A stretch of DNA of 64,000 bases from Campanula takesimana (GCA_026119855.1 JAOWBW010000363.1:248001-312000); one strand, 5' to 3'; numbered from the stretch's first letter, positions 33,832 to 44,813 are shown. The notes: generated by a model not told the origin, from the sequence alone. Numbers and translations: made by a program.

Positions 33832-35649
33832 TTATTCCACGGTGACACCAGACTTAGTCCATACATCGGTCACTTTTTGAAGGTCATCCCTTTGTACGGT
33901 AAGATCATGGATTTGGGTGAGAAGTACCTCGGTTCTGTCCTTCAGATAGCGGTTTTCATCCACAATAGTAGATATCCCAACAATTTGGAGCTTGAGGTTT
34001 TCAATTTCCTCCTTGTGGGATTTACATACACGTTGGGATTCTTCAAGTTCCGCAGCCATTAGTTTATATGCCTTTTTAGGTACAGTGTGTTGTTGACATA
34101 TAATATTTGCACGTTCTAGTACATGGTCATCATGATTTTGGTCTGCTTGAACCTCGGGAGTGTAGTTTGGTGTTGTAGGAGCTTTGCTTGAACTAGCCTC
34201 AGGAGTCTTAGGTGAAACTGACTTCATTTGTTGTTTTGGCAGTGGAAGGCTTTCGTCAATTTCAATTCTTTCTTCAAATCCCATGAGACAGAGATTAGCA
34301 GTTTCTTCATCACCACTTTCATCTGAGTCTGAACCCATCCATGTCAGCGGTTGATCTCCTTGGTCAGCTACTATTCCTCTTCTTTTCACGAACTTCTTGT
34401 TGAATGGTTTCTTTGCTGGCGCGGCTTCATACCTCGGTTTGGGACAACTTGAAGCAAAGTGACCTGGCTGTCTGCAGTTATAACAAACCAAGTCATCCCT
34501 TATCTTGGGATCTGCAGTTTTGTTGAATCTGGTTGGAGGGACAAACTTTGCTGGGCCTTTGGATGGAAGTTGAGATCTATTGTTTTTCCTGAACTTGGTG
34601 TATTTCTTCACATACAAAGCAAATTCTTCATCATCCATTTCATCAAAATCAACTTGAGTAGAACTTGAGGATTGTGATCCTACACTCTGAGCATAAGAAC
34701 TTTGAGGAGGAGTGTAGGATTGATGAGACTGCTGATAAGATTGATAAGATTGAGGATATGGTTGATGTGATTGAGGATAGGATTGGTGAGACTGTTGGTA
34801 ATATTCAGAAGGTGCGGTTTGAGGATTATATCTAAGAACATTTTGGTCAGGAGGAGCGGTTTGCAAGTGGAGGTGAGGAGCGATTTGATGATGGTCTGGA
34901 TTGTAGACAGGAGATGAGGTATTGTTGAATGCAGCTAGAGAGAGGGTCTTAAATCTGCTTTCGGTTTCATGGACCTCTTTAAGCTTAAATTCAAAAACCT
35001 TCAGCATGGCATACAAGTGTCGAAGATCAAGAGCTTCCAAGTCCTTGTTGTCTTCAATGTTAGTAGTTTTGATCAGCCATTTGCTACCAAGTGCTTGCAT
35101 GAATCTCATGTTCAAATCTGTATTAGAATAGACATGTCCAAGAGAAAAACAAACATTAACAATATCAATAAACCTCTCATAGAATTGTCTAAAAGATTCC
35201 TTAGGATCTTTAACAAAATAGTCAAAGAGTCTTCTCTGTTGATAGAGGCGGTTCTTCTTGGTATCTGAATCTCCTTCCAGAAAGTCAACTATAGCATCCC
35301 AGGTAGCCTTTGCGGTTTTGCAGTGAAGCACCTTAGAATGAGTCCTCAAGTCAATAGCTGACACTAGCATGGACATAACTCTTCCATCAAAATCCACATT
35401 GATGCGGTCTGCATCAGTCCATTCACTTTCTAACTTCTTAACTTCAGCTTCTTCTCCTGCGGTTCCTGCACGTGGATTAGCTTTCATAGGAACATATGGT
35501 CCATCAGTAACCGCGGTCCACAGTCTACGATCACATGAAATCATGTGTTTCATCATCCTATCTTTCCAAAAGATAAAACTATCTTCATCCAGAATCGGTA
35601 AGTGATTCGAATTGGGTGTATGCATCATATGGGTGTTTGTGTTTGCCAT
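33832..35649 (-). CDS. Gag of the SIRE-type element
   Basis: 605 codons from the ATG at 35649 (the frame is open upstream to the primer site, but this is the first ATG and is followed by a family-like N-terminus with FIFWKDRMMKHM). The UBN2-type capsid region covers about 25-230. A Tyr/Gln/Ser/Pro-rich region with repeated (S/Y)YPQSHQ-like units lies at about 290-350. A CCHC knuckle CYNCRQPGHFASSC is near 387. The C-terminus (about 520-600) is predicted coiled coil by its heptad-like Leu pattern. Gag builds the particle and packages RNA. Length is normal for this lineage, which has unusually long gag proteins. Confidence 0.92.
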   Translation of the reverse strand: MANTNTHMMHTPNSNHLPILDEDSFIFWKDRMMKHMISCDRRLWTAVTDGPYVPMKANPRAGTAGEEAEVKKLESEWTDADRINVDFDGRVMSMLVSAIDLRTHSKVLHCKTAKATWDAIVDFLEGDSDTKKNRLYQQRRLFDYFVKDPKESFRQFYERFIDIVNVCFSLGHVYSNTDLNMRFMQALGSKWLIKTTNIEDNKDLEALDLRHLYAMLKVFEFKLKEVHETESRFKTLSLAAFNNTSSPVYNPDHHQIAPHLHLQTAPPDQNVLRYNPQTAPSEYYQQSHQSYPQSHQPYPQSYQSYQQSHQSYTPPQSSYAQSVGSQSSSSTQVDFDEMDDEEFALYVKKYTKFRKNNRSQLPSKGPAKFVPPTRFNKTADPKIRDDLVCYNCRQPGHFASSCPKPRYEAAPAKKPFNKKFVKRRGIVADQGDQPLTWMGSDSDESGDEETANLCLMGFEERIEIDESLPLPKQQMKSVSPKTPEASSSKAPTTPNYTPEVQADQNHDDHVLERANIICQQHTVPKKAYKLMAAELEESQRVCKSHKEEIENLKLQIVGISTIVDENRYLKDRTEVLLTQIHDLTVQRDDLQKVTDVWTKSGVTVE

Positions 35650-35699
35650 TGGATCAGCACCCAAGCGGTTAAGCTTGTAAAAACAAGTTTGGTGGATAT

Positions 35700-35711
35700 G
35701 CTCTGATACCA
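35700..35711 (-). other. primer-binding site (tRNA-iMet) of the SIRE-type element
   Basis: Minus-strand TGGTATCAGAGC, two bases from the LTR. Confidence 0.9.
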
Positions 35712-35713
35712 CT

Positions 35714-37179
35714 TGTTGGTCCCAGAGGGTAACAAGGGTATAGAACCGCTAGAGGGGGGGGGGAGGTGAATAGCGATCCGAAACTTTTTCGAAAATACCC
35801 TTAAAATCAACCGAGTACTTATCAGTTTGGCCAACTGCGGTTCAAAGCACAAGAACCGAACTGATAAAATGCACAGCGGAGTTTTCGGTTTGGCCAAATA
35901 TGTTAGTTAAAGAGTTGGGAGGTTTGACTCGGGTTGAGAAAACACTATGATGCAACAGAATAGTTAAACTTAAAGTTTAAAGGAAAACACAATTCATCTT
36001 TCAAGTCATTTCGTATATGGAAACAAATTCAAGACCACAAACAAGAAAGATAAATATCAAGACAGAAAATAAAGATCCAACACACAAATTGAAGAGGTTC
36101 GTTCTTAAATGAACTACGTCCTCTACCTAGATGGTTAGTCTAGGATTTTCTAATAGCTATGAGACTTGTATTAATTTAGAGGAGGTTTTACAAGATGAAT
36201 CTAAACTCTAAACAATAAGTCTAACCTAAGCTATAATAACAACCGGTGTTTTCGAAGTATATAATCTATGTGATCATATAAATCGGGTGTGTGTGTGAAA
36301 AGAAATCAAATGCTCTAAGTATCTAAATGATGGTTGAGCAAATGGAATTCTTTCGGTGTAAAGGCTAAGTATGAACGGTTGATAGGCTTGAAGCTTTGAT
36401 GAAGAACTGGGTTTGCAATGGAGATGGTTTGAAGATATGAATATCTGGGTTTAAATCTTCAAAGCAAACTTGAATACTTGGGAATGAATCTCTTGAAGCT
36501 CAGCAACCTTCATTGTTGAATAATGAAGGCTATTTATAGGCAGAGCACCCTTGTGACCGTTGGGTAAAGATTTGAATCAAATCTGAAGGGTACAGTGCTG
36601 TCGAAATCCCATTGGTTGAGCTGTCATTTTCGTCCTTGGTTTTGTCTTGTAGTCCTAGGTAGTTGTTGCACCACTACCTGACATTTGTCCTTTATTGCAG
36701 AAAGGACTAACGGTAAACAATTCAAACTGATAGACAAACCGACATTCCTTGCAGAAACTCCAAGTTAACTTAGAGTTATTTTGACATGACATAACAACAT
36801 CCTTTTACGGTCAAAGAGAGAATGTTTGTCTAAGGAATAAATGACATATCTTTATTTCTTCAATAACTGCTCTGCGGTTTCACCAAGCATAGGGGTGGTT
36901 TGAAGAATGATCTTGATGGGAGGTTTCATCAAACATGCAAACTGCAGTTTGATGAAAACTGAAGGGCTCCATGCTGGCGGTCTCAAGATGACGGCTTGAA
37001 GCACTAAACCGCTAAAGATACAACCGAACTATACTCAGCCTAGACAACTAAAAATCTAGAAATGGACTTATCTAAAAATTGAAGTAGAACTTCATTGCAT
37101 GCGGTCCTAAAGTCCATAAAAAGACACGTGGCATGGATCAATCAAATTAAAGTGGGTGTACTAACAATGAATCCTAACA
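35714..37179 (-). repeat. 5' LTR of the SIRE-type element
   Basis: TATA at 36530-36539. It differs from the 3' LTR by a G-run expansion near 35753-35766 and scattered substitutions. Confidence 0.93.
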
Positions 37180-37184
37180 GCTCG

Positions 37185-37609
37185 GCCGAGCAAAACACAA
37201 GACACGGCTGAGCAGAAGATTTTTCTGCATTCTGAATTTTGTTTAAATTATTCCCAAAACCAATGAACAACAAGTAGATCCACATGGTATGTTCTTTACA
37301 ATACAAAACCATGTTATTTAGGGATAATCTTGTTTTTAAAATAATGGAATCATGTGAGTAGATCCACATGGTATGCACTAGACATAAAACCATGTTATGA
37401 AGGGATAGTCTAACTTGAACCATTATGTTCATTAACAAAACTTTTCAAACCATTTATTTAAAACTTATATGATGAATATCAGCACTATATGAATGAATTA
37501 GTTCTTCTAAACAACATCAAAACTTGATGATTCAACAGGAAAAATGAATTAAAATTAAAGCGTTTTAAGGCTTTCTTAAAGAACTCAAACCCAAACCAGA
37601 AAAGAGCGG
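37185..37609 (-). other. 5' leader of the decayed copia element, right part
   Basis: Non-coding leader between its primer site and the SIRE insertion. Contains a direct repeat of about 100 bp (phrase GTAGATCCACATGGTATG at about 37275 and 37357). Confidence 0.6.
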
Positions 37610-37621
37610 GCTCTGATACCA
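37610..37621 (-). other. primer-binding site (tRNA-iMet) of the decayed copia element
   Basis: Minus-strand TGGTATCAGAGC, two bases from the LTR at 37624. Confidence 0.9.
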
Positions 37622-37623
37622 AT

Positions 37624-38080
37624 TGCTGGAACAATCTTAACCCTGAATGCCGTACTCTATTCTGGAAAGAGATTGAGGAAAAGATGAAGGCGGAAGCGTA
37701 CACCTGATGAATCCATGAAGATGTTGTAGGGAGAAATAAGAAGAAGAAGAATTAGGGGACGGAGTTCTTCTAAATGATGAGTGCCTTTTCTCTCTAATGT
37801 CTCTAGCAATATGAAGATTATCTTGGAGAGAAAAATGAATGGAGTGATTTCTAGGGTTGATGGAGAACCCTTTAAATATGAAACCAATAGGCACCTCATT
37901 TAGGGACTACACCCTTTCAACCTTAGTGATGTGAAATTACCACTTTGCCCATCAAAATACGTAATATTACATCCAGGAATTCTACACATTATATTATCAA
38001 CTACACTTTATATTAACATTATAGGTATGATTTCATTATAGAATTACTAGATGACTTGTGTTGCAAGCCATGTTCTAACA
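37624..38080 (-). repeat. 5' LTR of the decayed copia element
   Basis: 457 bp; lacks one AGA unit of the left copy and starts TGCTGG instead of TGTTGG on the plus strand. Confidence 0.9.
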
Positions 38081-38085
38081 GTGCT

Positions 38086-38788
38086 ATCAAGGACAAGAGG
38101 CCTATGATGATGATTTTAATACTCCATGATGACTACACCTTTTAGATCAGCACTCAACGCCGTCAATTGACAGCTTTAGTACCAATTGAATGATTTGTGT
38201 AGCTAGGAATGTTGGAATTTAAACCGCCAAAACCCTGAGATCAGATGTATAGTTAGATGTAAACTAACAACTGATTACACATCCAAAAATAAGTCGCGGA
38301 GATAAACACAAACAGTTTAAAAATTTTACTAGTTCAACTACAGTCAACAACTCTTACAACCAAAAAGGATTTCACTAAATAAAGTTCTGAGTACAGAATA
38401 AAAACCTAAACTAGTGAAATAGTAAAAGATTAAAATACTTCACTAAGTTCTAAACCTAACTATTATGAAGGATTACTCTTTGATTTTGCTCACTCGGATG
38501 CATAGTGTTTCCTTGCCTTTTATAGTCCTCGGATCCACTTGAAAATAAGAGATAAAGACTATACAGAATTCAGTCGTAGGACTTAAATGCTTCTTTCCCT
38601 TCTTTAACTCCTAAATAATTGATAAGTAAGAAATAACTGATCTACCCGATATATATTGCTAACTAAAATTTAATCTAAATTTGTAAGAAACTAAAAAATC
38701 TAATCTAGTAAAAATTCGAGAGAACAAACAAATCCTCCTAAAACTCAAACACTTTCATGTTCCTACTACATGAATTTTGATATATTTT
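38086..38788 (-). mobile_element. 5' end of the oldest copia element: gag start, degenerate primer site and LTR part
   Basis: Next to the 20-kb insertion the minus strand encodes a gag N-terminus-like motif (RPLVLDSTTYAI) just after an ATG near 38110. A primer site with three mismatches to TGGTATCAGAGC lies at 38184-38173. From about 38187 an LTR-like region begins, with a minus-strand TATAAAAGG near 38516-38524. The LTR end is hidden by the solo LTR at 38789. Confidence 0.55.
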
Positions 38789-39577
38789 TGTTGGAACTTG
38801 TGAAGGATGTTGGAACTTGTGAAGGATTATGGAAAATGAAAGGTGTTTATTGGAAATAGAGGTTTCCATGTTTTGAAGATTTTGGGTGTGTGCGCTAAAA
38901 TGAGCATAACATTTGATTCCAGATGAACCACGGAACGCACCGCATATCAAATCGAAACTCTTTTCAAGACGGACAAAATTCATCGGGCATAGCCCCATGA
39001 CACACGTTTTTAAAATAAAAAAGCTCGAATCTTGGAACCCAAATGAGCTGCTGAATTTTTATAAATTAATATTATGATTTTAATATTATTTATAATTATT
39101 ATTTTTGCTTCATTTAGATAATACAAGACAGTTTAACTGCCATGACAGTTATTTTCGGAAAAATTATGTTGGTTTTTGAACAGGTTTGTCTGTTCAAAAT
39201 CAAGCCCAAAACCTATATAAGGATTCGTGCAAATTGTGTTGAATACACATAATTTTTCCATCTTCTTCCTCCCTTCTATCTCTTGAAAGCATTCTCTCAA
39301 TTCGCCAGAGACAAGTTCTTGTGCAAGAACTTGTTCTGAATAGTTGTATCCTCAAGATAGACGTCCGGAACGAACTGCAGCACAAGTGGGGACGAATTTC
39401 TGTCTTAGGACACTGCAATACAGCAGGCCTCTATAGCAGGCCTCTATTAGATCAATTTTGTGACGTTGTTCAGGTTCTCCATTAATACTTGTATTAGTCT
39501 GTAATTTATTTAGTTATATTAATTGTTATACTCGTTATTATACTCTTTAATTATATATATTTAGATTGGTCCTAACA
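38789..39577 (+). mobile_element. candidate solo LTR (789 bp)
   Basis: Begins TGTTGGAAC and ends TCCTAACA, a matching inverted pair. A plus-strand TATATAAGG at 39212-39220 would be its promoter. The flanks ATTTT and GTTTT differ at one base, so the duplication is imperfect. The first 19 bp are tandemly duplicated (38789 and 38808). Confidence 0.45.
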
Positions 39578-39818
39578 GTTTTATCACCATTATATCCAAT
39601 TCAAGTCTCAAAATTAATTAGACTCAATAGATAACTGGATAGTGAGGTTTAGTACTACTAAACTAGAAATGATTAAAAATGATTATTAAGTTGTAGATGT
39701 TGATATATTTGGGTCAATAAACTAAACCACTTAATTTGCATGAAAATGATTCTCGCAGAATTAATGGACACAATTGCTTATGCATTTATGGTTATATTAT
39801 TTGATTTTTTACTAAATA
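39578..39818. other. no gene seen
   Basis: AT-rich spacer, perhaps the remainder of the old copia LTR. Confidence 0.35.
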
Positions 39819-40068
39819 CTCCTTCTGTCCCAGAATGATAGTCCCCGTATTTTCATGAGTTTTACGAAGGAACTTTGAGTAATAATTAAGGCTACTTTTA
39901 ATTATTCTAATAAAATTTTTGAAATTATTCTTGATACACCATTATAAATACTATTAATATAAATTTTTAGATTCACATTAACATAATTATAAGTAGCATT
40001 TATAACTGCTCAAAGTTCCCTCGTAGTAACAACGAAAAAAGGTGGACTATCTTTCTGGGACGGGGGAG
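39819..40068. mobile_element. Stowaway-like MITE (250 bp)
   Basis: CTCCTTCTGTCCCAG / CTGGGACGGGGGAG ends with TA at 39817-39818 and 40069-40070. The interior is a long imperfect hairpin. Confidence 0.85.
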
Positions 40069-40230
40069 TATGTTGGAGGAACATTAAACAGGATTAAACT
40101 TTTAAAGCATACCTGCACCAATTTTATTCCTTTTTTAATTATTATTTTTGAAAATTATGTAGTCAAACGGTTACGTAGTTGAAAACTGATCAAGTCCTTT
40201 TAGTGGACTACCTCATGACATCAATTTGTA

Positions 40231-41240
40231 ACTCTATAACAAGACAAATTCTTCCGTGCGGCGGGTGTACACCGTGCGGCGGGCGCGACCCGCGGGTCAA
40301 CCTGACCGGCCCGACCCACCCGACCCACTATCCGCCTCTCCTCCACTCCCCAGGAGACATGTGGCGCGCTGTGAGCCACATCTGGTTCGCCCAACCGCGC
40401 GCTGCCACGTGTCGTCTCTAAAAAAAATCCAAAATCTTTAAAATACTATATCTTGAGATTTATAAGTCAAAAAAAATATTTAAAAATACCGTTGTGTTCG
40501 TCTCGACGAGACGAATAAAACTACATAGGTCATGATATGGTTTGATTTTTTTTTTTTTAACAACATACTTTTTAAGACACAAAAAAATTTGATCTGCTTG
40601 TCAGCTCAAATGTAACACTCTGTTCTGATAAACGTAACACTTTCATCTTCAAAAAGTAACACTTTTCTACTGTTAAATGTAACAGCAGTTTTTACAAAAA
40701 AAAATAGGTTTGCATTTCAATTGTTACTTTCTCAATAAAAAATTGTTACATTTCATATATAATGTTACATTTAGGAATATAAACTCTTACAATTAAGAAA
40801 AAAAAAATGTTACATTCATTTTTTATAAAATGTAACATTAGTTTTTAGTTGTCAATCCTATGTTAATTTTGGGAGAAAAAAAAAGTGTTACATTTGAAAA
40901 AATGAGTGTTACATTCCTTTATAAAAAGTGTTACATTAATTTAGTTGTGAATCTTTATGTTATCTTTAATCTATTACATCAAAATTGTGGTATATTTGTT
41001 TTGAAAAAAAAGTGTTACATTTGAAGAAAAAAAGTGTTACATTTCGGTATAAAAAGTGTTACTTTTGTTGGAGGAAAAAAAATTGGGGTGACGAAAAAAA
41101 AAAATTGGCAAAAAAAAAAAAAAAAATGGCAAAAAAAAAAAAAAAAAAATCGGCTCGGCGGCTTGGCGGCTCGCCTCCGTTGTACGCCGTACAACGGATG
41201 TACAGGAGACCACCTCCTATAACAATCACTACTATTCTAT
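40231..41240. repeat. unclassified repeat: GC-rich edges around a GTAACA array
   Basis: A GC-rich block (40255-40420, two copies of CCGTGCGGCGGG) and a shorter GC-rich block (41147-41215, with the dyad TTGTACGCCGTACAA) bracket an AT-rich middle. The middle (40600-41080) holds about 15 GTAACA/TGTTACATT motifs on both strands, then two A-runs. The flank CCACGTG with an A-run near 40395 resembles the start of the array at 5655-5700. It could be a non-autonomous DNA transposon, but I found no clear terminal repeats. Confidence 0.5.
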
Positions 41241-41246
41241 AGCATA

Positions 41247-41483
41247 CTCCCCGTGTCTTTTTAGTCTGTTCACTTTTAGTTAACGGGAGTAAAATTTGAC
41301 CAAACATTTAATGTCAATCTAACAATCCTAATAAAATTTTAAAAATTATTATTGATAAATTAAATGATTATTTATCAATTACAATTTTTGGAATTTCATT
41401 AGGATAATTAGATTGACATTAAATGTATGGCCAAAGTTTACTTTCGTTGATCAAAAGTGAACAGACTAAAAAGACGGATTGAG
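41247..41483. mobile_element. Stowaway-like MITE forming one long hairpin (237 bp)
   Basis: TA at 41245-41246 and 41484-41485. The whole element folds back on itself: outer arms share TTTTTAGTCTGTTCACTTTT and its complement, inner arms share AATGTCAATCTAA and its complement. Confidence 0.88.
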
Positions 41484-41520
41484 TATGTGTCATGAACTGG
41501 GGAAAAAAAAATAAAAACAA

Positions 41521-44060
41521 CTAGAAGGTAGCCCGTGCTACGCACGGGGTCACTATGCCAAATGGGCCTTAGGTAAATTTAGATTATATCAGAGGACTGC
41601 TAGAGTATTAATGTTATATTGTAAGGGTTTGAGGGAAATGGTGTTATCCAGTTTTAGAAAGCGTACATCTGGAACTGCGCTTTCGAAAAGAAATATTCAT
41701 CACCAGCTTCATCCTCATCTGTTTAGTCTAGTTAAAAAAATGTGTTCTTCAATTCAAAACTCAAATTCGCCTATTTCCATATCCAATTTCACAGAGACCT
41801 ATGAATTGAAATACTTAGCGTCATGATTGTTGGAATTAAATGTTTTATTTTCTGCAATGTTTTGCATGTTATTTCTAATTATATTTTGACTATCTTCCTT
41901 TGACTTGTCATGCTTCTACATCTCGAGACTTTTGACATTCAGTAAATCACTTGCATTCCACTTCTTTGTTGATAGATAATATTTATTCAAATAAGCATGT
42001 GAAATGGTGAATTATTTATGTCACGTTTAATATTGCAATAACTATGTATGATCTTTAGTTTTTTTTTTCTCAATCAATGGAGAATGTGAAAAAATAAAAT
42101 AAAACACAACAAATTTATGGGACTTTTGTTTAAAAATATTACAACAAAATTATCGGTTCACCTAACATGTCAATTATCTTGTTAATTGATCTTTCCTTTT
42201 GACCATGAGATGAACAATATTTTTGTAACTTAATCTGCAACATGAAAACATAGAAAAATTGAAGTTAATGAACTTATAACAAAAATAAAAAATAAAGCAT
42301 TTTAACGAAATCAATCGTCTTAAAAAATTAACAACATCAATCGTCTTAAAAAAATCTATTACAACCATTAATTGTGTACATATGACAAATAAAAGTAATA
42401 AATCTATGATAAAATAAATATAAAATAAAGATAAAAATATATAAACACAAAAGTAATCTCTTAAATAAAAAATACCATAGCAAGTGTATGAAAATGGGAT
42501 AGGCAATATATTGCAATTTTAATTCTTTGCACAAATATTATTTGCTACGATTCCATTCTTTATTGTCAAACATTCCTTAAATGAAATAAATATTCTTTAC
42601 ATATTAGTTTTATAAGTTTATTCTAATTCAAAATCATAACAAAAACTGCAAAGCCAAAAAGAAAAAAAGGTAGATTCTAAGCCAATATAAATTATGAAAA
42701 CATGGTAATTAAAACATATATAACTACTAAACACAAAATTAAAAATAAGATACATAGGAATATGAAAACACATTCATCAATTAAAAATACATCAAAACTT
42801 GGCTTCATTTTTTAAAAATTGCCATATTTCATTGCATTTGAAAGTGAATATATTATTAATAATTAAAAATAGAAAATTTCATTTGAAAGTGAATATATGA
42901 ATAATAAAACTAAATAATAAATAGAATCATAAGTGCTATTCTAAACAAAGTATTTCCATCATAGTTATTTGTTTAAATATGGCAGTTAATAAATTATAAG
43001 TTTTATATTGATTATTTTCATAGTTTAACAATTTGATAGGATTATTCATAAACATAACTAATTTGACAAAAATCAGGAATTTAAAATATTTTAAAAAGTA
43101 TGAAAAATCAAAACTGAAACTAAATGTAAAAAATAAAAGAAATGAAAATAGTAAATAAACTAAAAAATAAAACCTTAATTAAAAGAACAACAACAGGAAA
43201 AAATAACATTCATAATCTTAATGAAGATAGAAAAATTTCGTGACGAAATAAAAAATATAAAATTTTACATAATATAATCATAAAGAATAAAAAAATAATT
43301 TTAATAACAAATATGAAAATATAAAATTGTAATTCTAATAAAATAAAAATATTGATTATTTTTCTTCACAAATTTAATCAAAACAGACAAAAACAATTAA
43401 TGAAATCAAAACAAATATGAAGTTTACAAAAGGAAAATAAAGAATGTAATTAAAATTAACATCACCACAAAATTCATAAGTAAATCATAAGGTAAAAATT
43501 AATATCAAAAATATTAAAATTAAAATCAAACGACGTAAGAAAAATAAAATAAAAATAAAAATAAAATAATATCATATCTTTATCAAAGGAAAAACAATGG
43601 AAAAGAAGCATTCAAAAAATAGAAAAAAGGCTCAAATAATAAAAATAAAAAACTGTAAATTTACTATCAAAAAACAAAAACTCAAACTAAAATAAATATT
43701 AAAAAATATATATACAAATTAATAAATATAAATAAAAAATCAAATCCTAATCAAAATAAAGAAAAACAATGAAAAAAGCCATTCACAAAAGCGATCAAAA
43801 TAGATAAAAATAAAAAACGAAATGTGCAAAAATACAATTTTAACCAAGAAAAGTAATGTAAAACATAATCAAAGAAAATTGTACATTGAAATCTGAAAAT
43901 TCAAATTTAATTAAAAAAAAAAAGAAAAGAAAACATTAACAAAAGTAATCAAAAAAGTAATAAATAAAATCATACCAAAAAAAAAAGATGGCAAAATAAA
44001 ATAAAGAGTAAAACTAAAATCAAATTAAAAAACATAAAAAAAGCAAAAATAGATAACAAA
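41521..44060 (-). mobile_element. Helitron-like element, 3' end at 41521; 5' end not located
   Basis: On the minus strand a 7-bp hairpin stem (CCCGTGC/GCACGGG, loop 3, at 41548-41532) is followed by CTAG at 41524-41521 and T, the Helitron 3' signature. The body to the right is AT-rich. A plus-strand ORF of 71 codons at 41611-41826 has no recognisable domain. From 42600 to 44060 the plus strand is extremely A-rich. The right limit is only where composition changes, before the gypsy LTR. Confidence 0.5.
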
Positions 44061-44073
44061 AAAGTATATATAC

Positions 44074-44749
44074 TGAACGACATAAACCGACTTGGGTAAG
44101 TGGGACCCATATGCTCTGGGCCCATACACCTAGGAGGCCTATACCGAGAGGCCCATTCACCTGAAGCCTATACTTATAGGCCGACATCGTACAGGCCGAA
44201 CATGTAAACATTGCCTAGGCCGAGTTCTAAGAAGCCCAATCCCTAGGCGGCCTCTATGACAAGCCGAGCTGGATGACGGGCCGACTTGTACCGAAAACCT
44301 TCCTTATTCACAGGGAGTCCACTTACGGAGTTTGATTACAACTCTAACAGTGAAGATCCTTATCTAAACAAGGATATCTCTTCTACAAGATAACTGGGAT
44401 ACCACTCATCCTTATCTGGAGTCCATCTCCAAGGAATACGAGTCCCACAGTAATACAGGCTCCCTAGCTTCTGTAACAAGTTAGGACTCATTCACCCATG
44501 CCTATAAAAACATGTCCTCTATACAGGAAATGGGTAACGAACTTCTTGGCTCTAAACTAGTCAATTGATTTCTCTATTCATTCATACCACCCGTATTCTT
44601 ACTCTCACGCCGGAGGGCCTTCACCGGTGAAGCCCCGGCGTAGTTTACGTTTGTTCATTGTGCGCAGATCCGAACGGGGAAGTTCTCATTGCTGGATTTA
44701 TACGAACCGCTAGACGAAGGGCTGATCTGACACGTTTTTGGCAGCATCA
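44074..44749 (+). repeat. probable 5' LTR of the Tat element
   Basis: Composition changes sharply at about 44074 from A-rich DNA. A TATA box (CCTATAAAAA) lies at 44501-44510. A primer site-like stretch TTGGTTCCATTGCCGGGA follows at 44752-44769. Without the 3' LTR the limits are estimates. Confidence 0.55.
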
Positions 44750-44813
44750 GTTTGGTTCCATTGCCGGGAAACGTCGTTGGATAATCTCTGTTCGGAGAAC
44801 CACAAACTTCCTT

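Larger units (their letters stand above)
23367..37179 (-). mobile_element. SIRE-type (Sirevirus-like) Ty1/copia element, 13.8 kb, nearly complete
   Basis: LTRs at 23367-24827 (1461 bp) and 35714-37179 (1466 bp) with duplication GCTCG (23362-23366 and 37180-37184). Minus-strand order: LTR, primer site TGGTATCAGAGC (35711-35700), gag, gag extension, intact pol, a third env-like reading frame, purine tract (24828-24841) and LTR. By eye the LTRs differ at about 18 positions plus an indel cluster near 35750 (about 98.7% identity). The 1.4-kb LTRs, long gag and third ORF after pol are typical of the SIRE/Maximus lineage. Confidence 0.95.
17976..38080 (-). mobile_element. decayed Ty1/copia element (about 6.3 kb own sequence) carrying a nested SIRE-type element
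   Basis: LTRs at 17976-18435 (460 bp) and 37624-38080 (457 bp) are flanked by the duplication GTGCT (17971-17975 and 38081-38085). The primer site is TGGTATCAGAGC (minus, 37621-37610), tRNA-iMet type. The LTRs differ by about six substitutions and one 3-bp indel (about 98.8% identity), yet the pol remnants are full of stops and indels. The 5' leader is interrupted by 23367-37179. Confidence 0.92.

Noticed and set aside
40231..40441. GC-rich block as a CpG-island promoter of a hidden gene
   Set aside because: No ORF follows; it looks like an edge of an unclassified repeat.
41611..41826. 71-codon frame near the Helitron end as a captured gene
   Set aside because: No recognisable domain and length expected by chance.
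44658..44813. Upstream 52 codons of the Tat gag frame as coding
   Set aside because: They lie in the LTR and primer-site region; the ATG at 44814 is the sensible start.
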